Below the pieces are notes generated by a model. It was not told the DNA's origin, searched no databases, and worked only from the letters and a program-made list of their open reading frames with translations. The position numbers and the translations under genes are program-made. A DNA stretch of 44,504 nucleotides. It comes from Acidobacteriota bacterium (GTDB taxonomy: Bacteria; Acidobacteriota; Terriglobia; Terriglobales; Acidobacteriaceae). Below, in pieces: positions 24,931 through 33,726 of this stretch (positions within the stretch are counted from its first letter, which is position 1; every line of letters starts with the position of its first letter). Location of the stretch: the NCBI GenBank assembly GCA_021793595.1, contig JAJYSL010000012.1, positions 1 to 44,504 on the forward strand, in the 5' to 3' direction.

Positions 24931-25247
24931 CCCTATCTCCTCCGCAACTTTGTGTAAGCAGATCCAATTCGTTTTTGTAAACCGCAAGCGCTTTGCTTTG
25001 TTCATCCCCAAGCGCTGGACGCGTCATGATGCCTTGTGGTCCCGTCTTACGAGTCCAATGCAAACGATCCTAATCCACAGCAATCGCTCACTCGATTAGA
25101 GCACAAGACTGAATCAAAAGGTTACCCCTTTTGTGGGGGCTATTCCCAAGGTATACCAAGAGATACCTGAACGCCAAGAATTAATATAGAAATGACCCCA
25201 CTGGTGTTATGGAACCTTCTCTTCATAGAGTCCTAGAGAAATGCCAG
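24931..25247. other. gap between nuoB and the OmpA-family gene
   Basis: No gene is supported. It should hold the promoter of the OmpA-family gene and the end of the nuoB transcript. A small hairpin with arms CAAAAGG/CCTTTTG lies at 25115-25133, and a GGTAT/ATACC inverted repeat with an AT-rich flank at about 25151-25168. Neither is diagnostic. Confidence 0.5.
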
Positions 25248-25826
25248 TTACTCGAGGTTCAGGACCTTTTTTACTGTTCCGCGCTCCCGCAGGATCTTCT
25301 CCTGGAGCAGGGTGAGAGCGTAGATCAACTGTTCCGGGCGGGGTGGGCAGCCGGGAACATAGACATCGACGGGAATGACCTGGTTTACACCTTGGACGAG
25401 AGCGTAATTATTGAAAACCCCTCCAGAGGTCGCACACGCGCCCATGGAAATGACCCATTTGGGATCGGGCATCTGGTCGTATAGCCGGCGAATAACGGGT
25501 GCCATTTTGACCGATACGCGACCGGCAATCACCATCAGGTCCGACTGGCGGGGTGAGGGACGAAATACCTCAGCGCCGAAGCGAGCCACGTCGAACCGGG
25601 ATGCGCCCATCGACATCATCTCAATCGCACAGCAGGCCAGGCCAAATGTCATCGGCCAGATTGAGCTCTTACGCACCCAGTTCAAGGCGGTATCGAGGGT
25701 AGTAAGGATAACTCCCTCATTCTGGTCATATCCGTAATTCACCTCGCGCACTTTGCGCTGATTCAGCGCGCTGCTTTCGAGGTTTCCGAAGAGATAGTGA
25801 TCTTTTGCCGGGTGTGTCTCTGCCAT
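25248..25826 (-). CDS. nuoB: NADH-quinone oxidoreductase subunit B
   Basis: 192 residues from ATG 25826 ([11 protein letters not shown]); the frame is open ten codons further. Ligands of the N2 [4Fe-4S] cluster are all present: the Cys65-Cys66 pair in [10 protein letters not shown], Cys131 in GACATSGG and Cys160 in [36 protein letters not shown] is the standard core. NuoB sits at the junction of the peripheral arm of complex I and passes electrons to quinone. No other nuo gene adjoins it; in many bacteria nuoB lies inside nuoA-N. It is either detached from the main operon or a second copy. It is divergent from the DUF1570-type pseudogene. Confidence 0.95.
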   Translation of the reverse strand: MAETHPAKDHYLFGNLESSALNQRKVREVNYGYDQNEGVILTTLDTALNWVRKSSIWPMTFGLACCAIEMMSMGASRFDVARFGAEVFRPSPRQSDLMVIAGRVSVKMAPVIRRLYDQMPDPKWVISMGACATSGGVFNNYALVQGVNQVIPVDVYVPGCPPRPEQLIYALTLLQEKILRERGTVKKVLNLE

Positions 25827-25972
25827 ATGGATTCGCTCCATTCCAGTATCTCGCATTTTGCGCCCGAGAGCACTCTCTGCGCACTACGCGTAATTGAAAA
25901 TCTCAATTTACGGCAAGCATTGGTCGCTTTCGCGATTGACCTTGAGGCGACCATGCTACAAGATGGCTGCAA

Positions 25973-26549
25973 ATGGATTCTCGAAATGTTTTGCTGGCTG
26001 TCTGCCTTGCGTTTGCTCTGGCGCCGATGGCGAACGCCAAAGTATCTCCATGGATTGAAGTACGCAGTCCGCATTTTCGTGTGCTGACGAATGGCAGTGC
26101 AGCAGACGCCCGCCACGTCGCGCATGAGTTTGAACAGATGCGATATGTGTTCGCCAGCCGATTTGCGGGTCTGCGTCTTGATTCGGGCGCGCCCATGTCG
26201 ATCTTTGCGGCGCGCGATGAGAACACAGCCAAGTCTCTTGAGCCAAGGATTTGGACGAGGAAAGGTGCGAAACCGGCTGGCTGGTTCAAACATGGATGGG
26301 AGAAACAGTACGTTATGATCGACCTGGACCGCCATACGACCCATCTGAACACGTACGCACTGGTCTACCACGAGTACACCCATTCCATCCTGCACATGAA
26401 CGCGCACTGGCTGCCGACGTGGCTGGATGAAGCCTGGCAGAGTTCTACGGCTCTACAACTATATGGGAGATGCTGTCGAGGTGGACGTGCGCGACGATCT
26501 TTTTGCAGCGGACAGCGGAACCGGAAAGATGACGGCGGTCGCCAAGTAA
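25973..26549 (+). pseudogene. frameshifted, truncated DUF1570-type peptidase gene
   Basis: The frame from 25973 begins with a signal peptide (SRNVLLAVCLAFALAPMANA) and continues with WIEVRSPHFRVLTNGSAADARHVAHEFEQMRYVFASRF, the standard opening of DUF1570/gluzincin-type proteins. It includes the metal site LVYHEYTHSILHMN (HExxH form HEYTH) and WLPTWLDE. Here the family reads WLDEGLAEFYG; one G is missing at about 26431-26432, and restoring it gives GLAEFYGSTTI. The restored frame stops again after some 30 codons. In a third frame VEVDVRDDLFAADSGTGKMTAVAK ends at TAA 26547-26549 and looks like the tail of another protein. The family's C-terminal repeats are gone, so the gene is a remnant. The out-of-frame ORF runs on to 26893 as meaningless sequence. 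Confidence 0.7.
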
Positions 26550-26861
26550 TAGTTGTCTTGACTTGCCGTCGCGGAAGCAGCAATGCTAGACTCCGTAGTC
26601 CTTCGAAGTACCGGTCGAAACGGTCGCGTGTGCGAAGGTTTCCACCGGCATTCGATGCGGGTTTCGAGCGGAAATTGATTTCTATCGGCAGGATAAGCAG
26701 CTTTCGCTATGAGGAAGTGCGCGAGATGGAATCTCAGCGCCGACCCTACCGACGGAACAGCCGCTCTCGGAGAAGGTGTGGTTCCAGCCTCGGAATGCTG
26801 GGCCAGCCGTGTCTTTTATCACGTGCATCCTTTTCTAGTATTGCGGCTCTGGAGGACTGGC
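26550..26861. other. gap before the EF-G-like gene
   Basis: Open frames cross this stretch, from the shifted pseudogene and from an upstream extension of the EF-G frame, but neither carries recognisable protein. GGAGGA at about 26851 is the ribosome site for the next gene. Confidence 0.5.
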
Positions 26862-29009
26862 ATGAAGACGTACCTGGGCAACGAGATTCGTAACCTGGCC
26901 TTTGTCGGCCATTCGCACTGCGGAAAAACAACACTGATTGAAGCTTTGCTGGCGACCGCCGGCACAATTCCAAACATGGGCAGCGTCGAGGACGGGACCG
27001 CCGTGACCGCCTACGACGAAGAGGAAGTTACGCGGCGAGTCACGCTTGCGAATGCGGTTGCGTTCTGCGAGTGGAGCGGTGTCAAGATCAATGTGATCGA
27101 CACTCCGGGATTCAATATGTTTGTGCCGGAGGCGCGTTCCGCCATGTTGCCGGTGGAAGCAGTGGCGGTAGTCGTCGACGCAGTGGAAGGTCTGCAGCCG
27201 ATGACGCAGCGCGTCTGGGACTACGCGGAGGAATTTAAACTGCCGCGTATTCTTGTGATCAATGCAATGGACCGCGAACGGGCCAAGCCGGACGCCGTGC
27301 TGGAGAATCTTCGAGCAACATTCGGCCGTACAGCCACTCCGGTTGCACTGCCGATTGGCGAAGGGACGTCCTTCAGCGGCATCGTGGACTTGATTGGAAT
27401 GCAGGCGTATGACTATCGCGCCGCTTCCAAGGGACGTGGTCAACCCATTCCAATTCCGAAGGAGTTGCTGGAACGCGCGCAAGCGGGACATGATGCCTTG
27501 GTGGAGTTAGTAGCCGAGGGGAAAGACGAACTGATGGAGGAGTTCTTCACGGAAGGCACCCTCTCCGAAGAGCACCTGGTCCCGGCGCTGCATGAGGCCA
27601 TCCGCGAGGATCGAATTTTCCCGGCGATGTATTCTTCCGGACTGAAGAATATTGGGGCCGACCGGCTGCTGGAGTTTTTTCGCGTGTATGCCCCGGCTCC
27701 TATCGAGCGCACACCAGTCTCGGCCACCATGCTCTCGTCCAAAAACACAAAGGGAGCAAACGGCAACGGAGATGAGGCCGCGCCCGAAAAAGAGGACCAG
27801 AAAGTCGTCGACAATCGGCCGCTTTCTCTGTTCGTATTCAAGACGATTTCAGATCCATTCGCGGGACAGATTTCCTTCTTCAAAGTATTTTCCGGGTGCG
27901 CCCACGATAACGATTCAGTCTTCAATTACAAGCAGCAGGCACAGGAAAAGCTGGCGCATCTCTCTATCATGCAAGGCAAGAAGCCGCTGCCGGTAACGGA
28001 ACTGCATGCCGGCGATCTGGGCGCGGTGGCGAAGCTGAAGAGCACGCACACCGGCGATACACTGGGCGACAGCCGCCATGCGATCTTGTATGAGCAGGTG
28101 CAGAATCCAGAACCGGCAATTGCATTTGCGATTGAGCCGCGGACGCGCGCCGATGAAGACAAGCTGGCAAATGCGCTGCATCGCATTATGGAAGAAGATA
28201 CTCTAATCCGCTTCTATCGCGATCCGCAGACGAATGAGTTCCTAATAGCGGGAACTGGCCAGCAGCATATCGAAATCGTGGTGTCGAAGCTGCGGCGGCG
28301 GTATCACACAGAAGTAACGCTGAAAGCGCCTAAGGTGCCGTACCGCGAAACCATCCGTGCCGCTGCCGAAGGACATGGTCGGCACAAGAAGCAATCTGGC
28401 GGACACGGGCAATTTGGCGATTGCAAGATTCGCATTGAGCCATTACCGCGCGGCGGCGGTTTCGAGTTTGTCAATGACATTTTCGGCGGAGCGATTCCGC
28501 GCAACTATGTTCCTGCGATTGAAAAAGGTGTGCGCGAAGCAGCCGATCGCGGCTATCTCGCCGGCCATCCGATGGTCGACTTTAAGGTGACGGTGTTCGA
28601 CGGTTCGTATCACGAGGTGGATTCGAATGAAATGAGTTTCCGCATCGCAGGGCGGCTAGCCTTCCGCGATTGCATGGAACGGGCACGGCCAGCGCTGCTG
28701 GAACCGGTGATGCGGGTCAGCATCCAGACGCCCGACAATTTTGCCGGGACGGTGATGGGCGATCTTCCAGGGCGGCATGGCCGCGTACTGGGAATGGAGC
28801 CGAGTTCGGTTCCCGGGCAGACCGTCATCCAGGCGGAAGTCCCTATGGCCGACATGCTGACCTACGGAGCCGATCTAACTGCGATGACACAGGGGCAAGG
28901 CAGCTTCCACATGGAGATGGACCACTACGATTTTGTTCTGCCGCAAACGCAGGAAAAGCTTGTGGCTGCAGCCAAGCAACACCAGACGGCACCGGACGAC
29001 GAAGGATAA
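26862..29009 (+). CDS. EF-G-like translational GTPase (EF-G paralogue)
   Basis: 715 residues from ATG 26862, preceded by GGAGGA; the 51-codon upstream extension in the same frame is unrelated to EF-G. The G1 loop is GHSHCGKTT (16-24), G3 is DTPGF (80-84) and G4 is NAMD (134-137). Domains II to V follow, with SGGHGQFGDCKIRIEPL and AGHPMVDFKVTVFDGSYHEVDSNEMSF typical of EF-G domains IV and V. Departures from housekeeping EF-G are the switch-II His replaced by Phe, Ala in place of Lys in NKxD, and a charged insert at about 286-310. These mark the EF-G-like group rather than the main fusA. It lies 28 bases before lpxD. Its role in translation or recycling is not established. Confidence 0.9.
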   Translation: MKTYLGNEIRNLAFVGHSHCGKTTLIEALLATAGTIPNMGSVEDGTAVTAYDEEEVTRRVTLANAVAFCEWSGVKINVIDTPGFNMFVPEARSAMLPVEAVAVVVDAVEGLQPMTQRVWDYAEEFKLPRILVINAMDRERAKPDAVLENLRATFGRTATPVALPIGEGTSFSGIVDLIGMQAYDYRAASKGRGQPIPIPKELLERAQAGHDALVELVAEGKDELMEEFFTEGTLSEEHLVPALHEAIREDRIFPAMYSSGLKNIGADRLLEFFRVYAPAPIERTPVSATMLSSKNTKGANGNGDEAAPEKEDQKVVDNRPLSLFVFKTISDPFAGQISFFKVFSGCAHDNDSVFNYKQQAQEKLAHLSIMQGKKPLPVTELHAGDLGAVAKLKSTHTGDTLGDSRHAILYEQVQNPEPAIAFAIEPRTRADEDKLANALHRIMEEDTLIRFYRDPQTNEFLIAGTGQQHIEIVVSKLRRRYHTEVTLKAPKVPYRETIRAAAEGHGRHKKQSGGHGQFGDCKIRIEPLPRGGGFEFVNDIFGGAIPRNYVPAIEKGVREAADRGYLAGHPMVDFKVTVFDGSYHEVDSNEMSFRIAGRLAFRDCMERARPALLEPVMRVSIQTPDNFAGTVMGDLPGRHGRVLGMEPSSVPGQTVIQAEVPMADMLTYGADLTAMTQGQGSFHMEMDHYDFVLPQTQEKLVAAAKQHQTAPDDEG

Positions 29010-29037
29010 TCTTCTTCGCTTTGGATACAATCAGCCC

Positions 29038-30060
29038 ATGCAACTGGCAGAATTGGCACGCCGACTGAACGCGCGTTTGGAAGGCAGCCCGGAGAATCCT
29101 GCGCCCGAAACCATCGAAGTGACAGGCGTCGCGGGCATTGAAGAAGCTGGCGCACATCAGGTGACGTTCGTCGCCAACCCAAAATATGCGGCGCTGACAA
29201 AAACGACCCAGGCGGCGGCTGTCCTCGTTACCGAGGACTTCCCTGCTATTGCAGCGGCAACCTTGCGCACGGCCAATCCATATCTGGCCTTTGCACGCGC
29301 CATTGAAATTTTCTATCAGTCACCCGTCTACGCCGCGGGCGTCCATCCCACCGCAATCATTGCTCCGACGGCGAAGCTCGGTCGCGATTGCCATATCGGC
29401 GCGTACGCGGTGATCGACGAGAATGTGGAGATTGGCGATGACGCTGTGGTGTTGGCGCATGTCGTGATCTATCCCAACGTTCGCATCGGAAATCGTTTTT
29501 TTGCGCATTCTCATTCCGTGGTGCGCGAAGGATGTGACATTGGCGATGATGTCACCTTGCAGAATGGGGCGGTGATCGGGTCGGATGGATTTGGATTTGC
29601 AAAAGATGACGCCGGCCGCTGGCACAAGATTCCGCAGTCCGGCCCCGCGATCCTGGAAGATCGTGTCGAGGTTCAAGCCAACGCCTGCGTGGATCGTGCC
29701 AGCGTTGGAGAAACCCGGATCGGCGCGGGTGTGAAAGTCGACAACCTGGTCCAGGTCGGCCATGGATGCACGGTGGGCGAAAATACGCTGCTGTGCTCGC
29801 AGGTGGGACTGGCCGGTTCTTCTCACCTGGGCAAGAACGTAATCTTGGCAGGCCAAGCCGCTGTGGCGGGACATTGCTCGATCGGCGATGGGTCGATCCT
29901 GACGGCGCAGAGCGCGGTGTCGCACGACGTCGCTCCCGGCAAAGTAATGAGCGGATCGCCGGGACTGGACAATAAATTGTGGCTGCGCTGCGTGGCCGCG
30001 TATAGCCGCCTGCCCGAGATCGTAAAGACTGTACGCAAGCTGGCAGAGTCAAAACAGTAG
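29038..30060 (+). CDS. lpxD: UDP-3-O-(3-hydroxyacyl)glucosamine N-acyltransferase
   Basis: 340 residues, the family's usual length. The N-terminal uridine-binding domain (LAELARRLNARLEG ... VTGVAGIEEAGAHQVTFVANPKY) is followed by a long left-handed beta-helix of hexapeptide repeats (HPTAIIAPTAKLGRDCHIGAYAVI ... IGDDAVVLAHVVIYPNVRIG). IGSDGFGFAKDDAGRWHKIPQ and NLVQVGHGCTVG hold the catalytic His (VGHGC). A C-terminal helix ends the protein. LpxD adds the second 3-hydroxyacyl chain in lipid A synthesis in the cytoplasm, so the cell makes LPS. No strong ribosome site precedes ATG 29038. It follows the EF-G-like gene by 28 bases and is probably co-transcribed. Confidence 0.96.
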   Translation: MQLAELARRLNARLEGSPENPAPETIEVTGVAGIEEAGAHQVTFVANPKYAALTKTTQAAAVLVTEDFPAIAAATLRTANPYLAFARAIEIFYQSPVYAAGVHPTAIIAPTAKLGRDCHIGAYAVIDENVEIGDDAVVLAHVVIYPNVRIGNRFFAHSHSVVREGCDIGDDVTLQNGAVIGSDGFGFAKDDAGRWHKIPQSGPAILEDRVEVQANACVDRASVGETRIGAGVKVDNLVQVGHGCTVGENTLLCSQVGLAGSSHLGKNVILAGQAAVAGHCSIGDGSILTAQSAVSHDVAPGKVMSGSPGLDNKLWLRCVAAYSRLPEIVKTVRKLAESKQ

Positions 30061-30100
30061 CCGCGCATCTGCACATCTTTTTCTCGCCTACACTGGAGAC

Positions 30101-30493
30101 ATGGGGAAACGGAATCAACTGCGCGGATCCTTCGGGTTGTTCATATTGGCGAGCCTGATATTCGTGGTGGGCTGCCGCTCGAAGCTGGTCGTGGTGCGCG
30201 TCATCAACTCCGGAACAACCGAACTGCACAATGTCGAGGTCGACTATCCCAGTGCCAGCTTTGGAATGTCCAACCTCGCTCCCGGAGCGACGTATATCTA
30301 CCGCATACAACTCCAGGATGCAGGCCGCATGAAAGTCGAATTTTACGATGGCAAAGAGCAGATTCACTTCGGCAAAGGTCCGTATGTGGAACAGGGCCAG
30401 CAAGGCAAGCTGACGCTGACGCTCGATGCAAGCGGCAAGAACGAATGGGCTCCAGAGTTGCAACCTGCAGTGACAGCGCCCGCGGAAGAATAG
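30101..30493 (+). CDS. small lipoprotein of unknown function
   Basis: 130 residues. A lipoprotein signal is clear: KRNQLRGSFGLFILASLIFVVGC, with the lipobox VVGC putting the lipid-modified Cys at residue 25. The mature part is a single beta-sandwich-like domain (LVVVRVINSGTTELHNVEVDYPSASFGMSNLAPGATYIYRIQLQDAGRMKVEFYDGKEQIHFGKG) with an Ala/Pro/Glu tail. It follows lpxD by 40 bases on the same strand and could be part of that transcript. It is convergent with the short lipoprotein gene at 30525. I do not recognise a named family. Confidence 0.8.
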   Translation: MGKRNQLRGSFGLFILASLIFVVGCRSKLVVVRVINSGTTELHNVEVDYPSASFGMSNLAPGATYIYRIQLQDAGRMKVEFYDGKEQIHFGKGPYVEQGQQGKLTLTLDASGKNEWAPELQPAVTAPAEE

Positions 30494-30524
30494 GGCATTT
30501 TTACAGGCACCTTCCGCAATTCCG

Positions 30525-30956
30525 TTAATGACTCGACAGGGCAATCCCGGATGCGAGGGCACAGCCGCAGGCCGCTCCATTCGGGAGGTTGGTGGCCGTG
30601 CCATTTTGCCAATGTGTCGGTATGTTGTTGGCCGCGCCGTTCTTCCAGTAGGTCGCTATGATTTCGCCGGTCGTGGCGCTGGTTGTATAGCCAGCCGCAT
30701 AGACATTGCCGCTACTGTCGACCGCGATCGCCGACGCACCCGCATACGAAATTCCGTCGGTAAGTTTCGTGGCCGTGCCGTTTCTCCAGTAGGTCGCTAC
30801 GGACTCGTAGGTGTTGTGGCCGGTTGCAACGCCTGTAGCGCCCCCGATGTAAACGTTGGTAACTCTGCCGCTACCACTGCCACCGCCACCGCCACAGCCG
30901 GAAAGTGAAAGCAGTAGGAGTAGCGCGGTTGATGGAAGAATCCGTTGCAGCGTCAT
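30525..30956 (-). CDS. short lipoprotein with YW(K/R)NG repeats, possibly truncated
   Basis: 143 residues from ATG 30956. The lipoprotein signal MTLQRILPSTALLLLLSLSGC is followed by a Gly/Ser linker. The rest holds propeller-type repeats: VATYWRNGTATKLTDG, then AIAVDSSGNVYAAGYTT, then IATYWKNGAANNIPTHWQNGTATNLPNG. The last two YW/HW-NG units sit only about eight residues apart, and the protein stops right after ASGIALSS, where another strand would be expected. This suggests repeat collapse and C-terminal loss. Longer proteins of this kind have many such units. Surface-attached; function unknown. It lies 222 bases downstream of bshB1. Confidence 0.65.
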   Translation of the reverse strand: MTLQRILPSTALLLLLSLSGCGGGGGSGSGRVTNVYIGGATGVATGHNTYESVATYWRNGTATKLTDGISYAGASAIAVDSSGNVYAAGYTTSATTGEIIATYWKNGAANNIPTHWQNGTATNLPNGAACGCALASGIALSSH

Positions 30957-31178
30957 TCGCGATTGTTTTGTTCTTTTCGCGAAATTCCTGGATTGAACGT
31001 CGCTTTCCGAATGTTGAGGCATTGTGCGCGATCCTTCCTAACTGGACACGGCTTGCCAGCGCATACCTGAGACACAGTAGACGAGTAAGTTCGGAGAAAC
31101 ATTGGCACGCTCCGCACGATAAGTCGATTGGAAAACTAGAACGGTGGTCCGGGGGATATTTTTGGTGGAAATCCCTTA

Positions 31179-31895
31179 CTAAATAGACTGCACGGGGATG
31201 AGAGTCAGGTCTTCGACCAGGCCGACTTCTTTTTGCACAAACGGCTCTGCATAGCGCACGCCACCGAGCATTCCATAGAAGCGTGCCAGGGCGAAGGTGC
31301 GCTCGCGAATCTCTTCCTGCGGAACAAAAATTTTGCCGCCGGAATCTTGATTCTGATACTGCGAGCGATAGGCCATGAGGGATTGAAAGCGTTGCTCGAT
31401 ATAAGGAGTAATGTCGACGACAAAGGTGGGACGGACATCCGCGTATAGGCTGGCGTAGAGAATTTTGAAAGGACGATGGGGCGGTGCGCCCGTTTCGACT
31501 TTGGCAAGACCGGCAACGAAGCAGGCTTCGTAACCGAGCGTCGCAACAATGGAATGGTCCGGGTGACGTGCCTGCCAATACGGCAGAATGACGACACGCG
31601 GTTGGGCTTGCCGCAGGACCGTCGCAATTTTCAGCCGGTTTTCCCATGAATTTTCGATACGTCCATCGGGAAGATCGAGGGCGTAACGCCAGGATGCGCC
31701 GAGAATTTTTGCAGCTTCCTCGGCTTCCGCGGCGCGTTCGGCGGCGGTGCCGCGCGTTCCGGCCTCTCCCAGGGTCAGGTCGAGAATGGCGGTTCGAAGG
31801 CCGATAGCAGAGGACTGCAGCAGCGTTCCACCGCAGGTCTGCTCCACATCGTCACGATGCGCGGCAATTGCGAGAATGTCGACTGGCTGGATCAT
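31179..31895 (-). CDS. bshB1: bacillithiol biosynthesis N-deacetylase BshB1 (PIG-L family)
   Basis: 238 residues from ATG 31895; the frame opens further upstream without similarity. DILAIAAHRDDVEQTCGGTL is the zinc site (AHxDDxE, with Arg in place of the usual Pro). LDLTLGEAGTRGTAAERAAEAEEAAKILG, LDLPDGRIENSWENR and ARHPDHSIVATL (second zinc histidine) match BshB1 closely throughout. The enzyme removes acetyl from GlcNAc-malate in the second step of bacillithiol synthesis. bshA and bshC are not in the window, as is common when bsh genes are scattered. It lies between two lipoprotein genes on the same strand, 108 bases after the upstream one. Confidence 0.92.
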   Translation of the reverse strand: MIQPVDILAIAAHRDDVEQTCGGTLLQSSAIGLRTAILDLTLGEAGTRGTAAERAAEAEEAAKILGASWRYALDLPDGRIENSWENRLKIATVLRQAQPRVVILPYWQARHPDHSIVATLGYEACFVAGLAKVETGAPPHRPFKILYASLYADVRPTFVVDITPYIEQRFQSLMAYRSQYQNQDSGGKIFVPQEEIRERTFALARFYGMLGGVRYAEPFVQKEVGLVEDLTLIPVQSI

Positions 31896-32003
31896 GCCGG
31901 TGGACCATGGAACATGTTCGCTGCGGGTTGAATCGCGGGGTCTCAAAGCCGAGACCTGGAGCACTCATGTGCCGCTGCTTATGTTTGCTTCAGAATGGCG
32001 GAC

Positions 32004-33488
32004 CTAATCCGAAGCGTTGGTAATCGCATCCATATAGGCGACGTCGAATGCCGTTCCCTGCACGGTCGTGTTACCGTTATACAGCTCGCTTCCAGCCGAA
32101 TAGCCGACACTACTGGTGGTGATTCCTACGTTCGTGGTGGCGTAGATGTGAATCTGGCCGCCGTATGCGGTATACATCTTGTGCCATTGCAGAATGGCGC
32201 AGAGGCCCGTCAAATCGCCGTACCAAGGCTCAACCATCACCGTATTGGTGCTTAAGTTGAACATGGTCAGGCAGCCGGTCTCTTTCTGATTCGTCGCGAC
32301 GCGCTCGCCCGTCTGGCACTGCTGCGAGCCGATCCACAATGTATTGTCGTCGCCAAACAGCATCTTGGTATGGGTGCCGTCGGAGATGGGATAGCTGGCG
32401 GTCACCTGGCTGGACGCCAGGTTCAAGACCGACAGAAATCCTTCGAACAGGCCGTCCTTTTGCAGTTGCTGACCCGAGACATATAAGGTCCCATTCCCAT
32501 AGAGAGCCATGGTCGCGCCCCCGGGCACAGGTATTCGCTGTTCCTCCGTGGGCGGCGCAGGGTTGGCCGGCGGAGATGGGTAGGTGCTGCCCGGAAAGTT
32601 ATAGATGTCGAGCACGCCCATGTTCAGGAAGCTGACGCTCGACTGCTGTCCGCCGCATTCCGGCCCGCAATTGAGGAGCCAGCCGGTGGTGCCATCGGAC
32701 GAGAAGATGGTGTTAAATGGGCGATCGAACGGAATGGGATTGCCATGCTGGTCGAGCACCGGGACAACGCAGTACACGGGAAGGTTGATCGGCTGGCAAT
32801 TTACCGGGGCGACTTCCTTCGGCCAGTTCGCCTCATTCGGGAAGGTCGGCACCGGCGCGACGTTTCCATTGGGCTGCTGCAGGTGAATGATGCGATACGC
32901 GTAATTGCTATTCTGCACAAATGCCAGCATCACCGTGGCGCTTGGATTGACTTCTACCTTGTACACGTTGGGGAGGTTTAGATAGACGGTGACTCCCTGC
33001 ACGCGATCCTGTACCGTCACGTATTGAGCGGTTTGACTAGCGGCAACGACATAGCTTCCGCTGGAGGGCACAAAGATGCTACTGGAAGGCCCTGGCAGCC
33101 CACTGATGTTCCCCGTCGCCGATTCGCTGGCATAACTGACAGCGGTCACGCTGCCGTCACCGGAGCCATACACATAACCCTCAGATTGCTCGGGATAGTT
33201 GAGTATCATGCTGGGCAACGAACCCTTATAGCCGCTGATGAAGAAGCTGGGAACCGTGCCGTTCTCACTGTTGCGAATGTCGTAGCGGGCATCCAGAATC
33301 TGCAACTCTCCGGTTACAATCGGGGACGGATTCTGAATCGCGACCATAACGCGTTCGAGGACGAGGCTGGGCGGAACAGGACGTCCGGCGAGGTACGATC
33401 GCTGGCCGAGACAACCTATCATCCAAAAGAGGCTTGTGGCGGTAACGACGCTGAGGACAACGCGGACAAAGCTACTACGACTCATCAA
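32004..33488 (-). CDS. large lipoprotein, probable beta-propeller
   Basis: 494 residues. The signal SFVRVVLSVVTATSLFWMIGC ends in a lipobox (MIGC), Cys at residue 26. The mature part is strand-rich with recurring short motifs such as GYVYGSGDGSVTAVSY, GSYVVAASQTAQYVTVQD, TMALYGNGTLYVSGQQL, TKMLFGDDNTLWIGSQQC. Two cysteine pairs (CQPINLPVYC, CGPECGG) could form disulfides. This fits a seven-bladed-propeller-like surface lipoprotein as found repeatedly in acidobacterial genomes. No enzyme motif was found and I do not recognise a named family. It is divergent from the methionine/folate gene. Confidence 0.8.
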   Translation of the reverse strand: MMSRSSFVRVVLSVVTATSLFWMIGCLGQRSYLAGRPVPPSLVLERVMVAIQNPSPIVTGELQILDARYDIRNSENGTVPSFFISGYKGSLPSMILNYPEQSEGYVYGSGDGSVTAVSYASESATGNISGLPGPSSSIFVPSSGSYVVAASQTAQYVTVQDRVQGVTVYLNLPNVYKVEVNPSATVMLAFVQNSNYAYRIIHLQQPNGNVAPVPTFPNEANWPKEVAPVNCQPINLPVYCVVPVLDQHGNPIPFDRPFNTIFSSDGTTGWLLNCGPECGGQQSSVSFLNMGVLDIYNFPGSTYPSPPANPAPPTEEQRIPVPGGATMALYGNGTLYVSGQQLQKDGLFEGFLSVLNLASSQVTASYPISDGTHTKMLFGDDNTLWIGSQQCQTGERVATNQKETGCLTMFNLSTNTVMVEPWYGDLTGLCAILQWHKMYTAYGGQIHIYATTNVGITTSSVGYSAGSELYNGNTTVQGTAFDVAYMDAITNASD

Positions 33489-33632
33489 AGCTCAATGCTC
33501 CAATTCGAGGGCACATTCGACGTTCCTGGCTGAAAGGTTAGTGTATACCAGACAACCGGATCTGGCGCTTCTGTCCCACAGCCACGAGACCAGATTTCCT
33601 GTTGCTATTATTTGCCTCGAGCCCTTACGTGA

Positions 33633-33654
33633 ATCCATTCTTGAAGGAATGGAT
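33633..33654. promoter_or_regulatory. hairpin in the divergent region before the methionine/folate gene
   Basis: Exact 8-bp arms ATCCATTC and GAATGGAT surround a six-base loop, about 70 bases before ATG 33727. There is no U-tract. It could be an operator or leader hairpin. It does not match the S-box, cobalamin or SAH riboswitch cores that I know. Confidence 0.3.
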
Positions 33655-33726
33655 GCGTAGACCTTATTCCCTTGGCGCACACCTACCGGAAAACTGGTCT
33701 AGGATAATCAGACGGACCAATTTTCG

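Noticed and set aside
26709..26861. 51-codon N-terminal extension of the EF-G-like protein
   Set aside because: Unrelated to EF-G; the internal ATG at 26862 has a GGAGGA site and begins the conserved domain.
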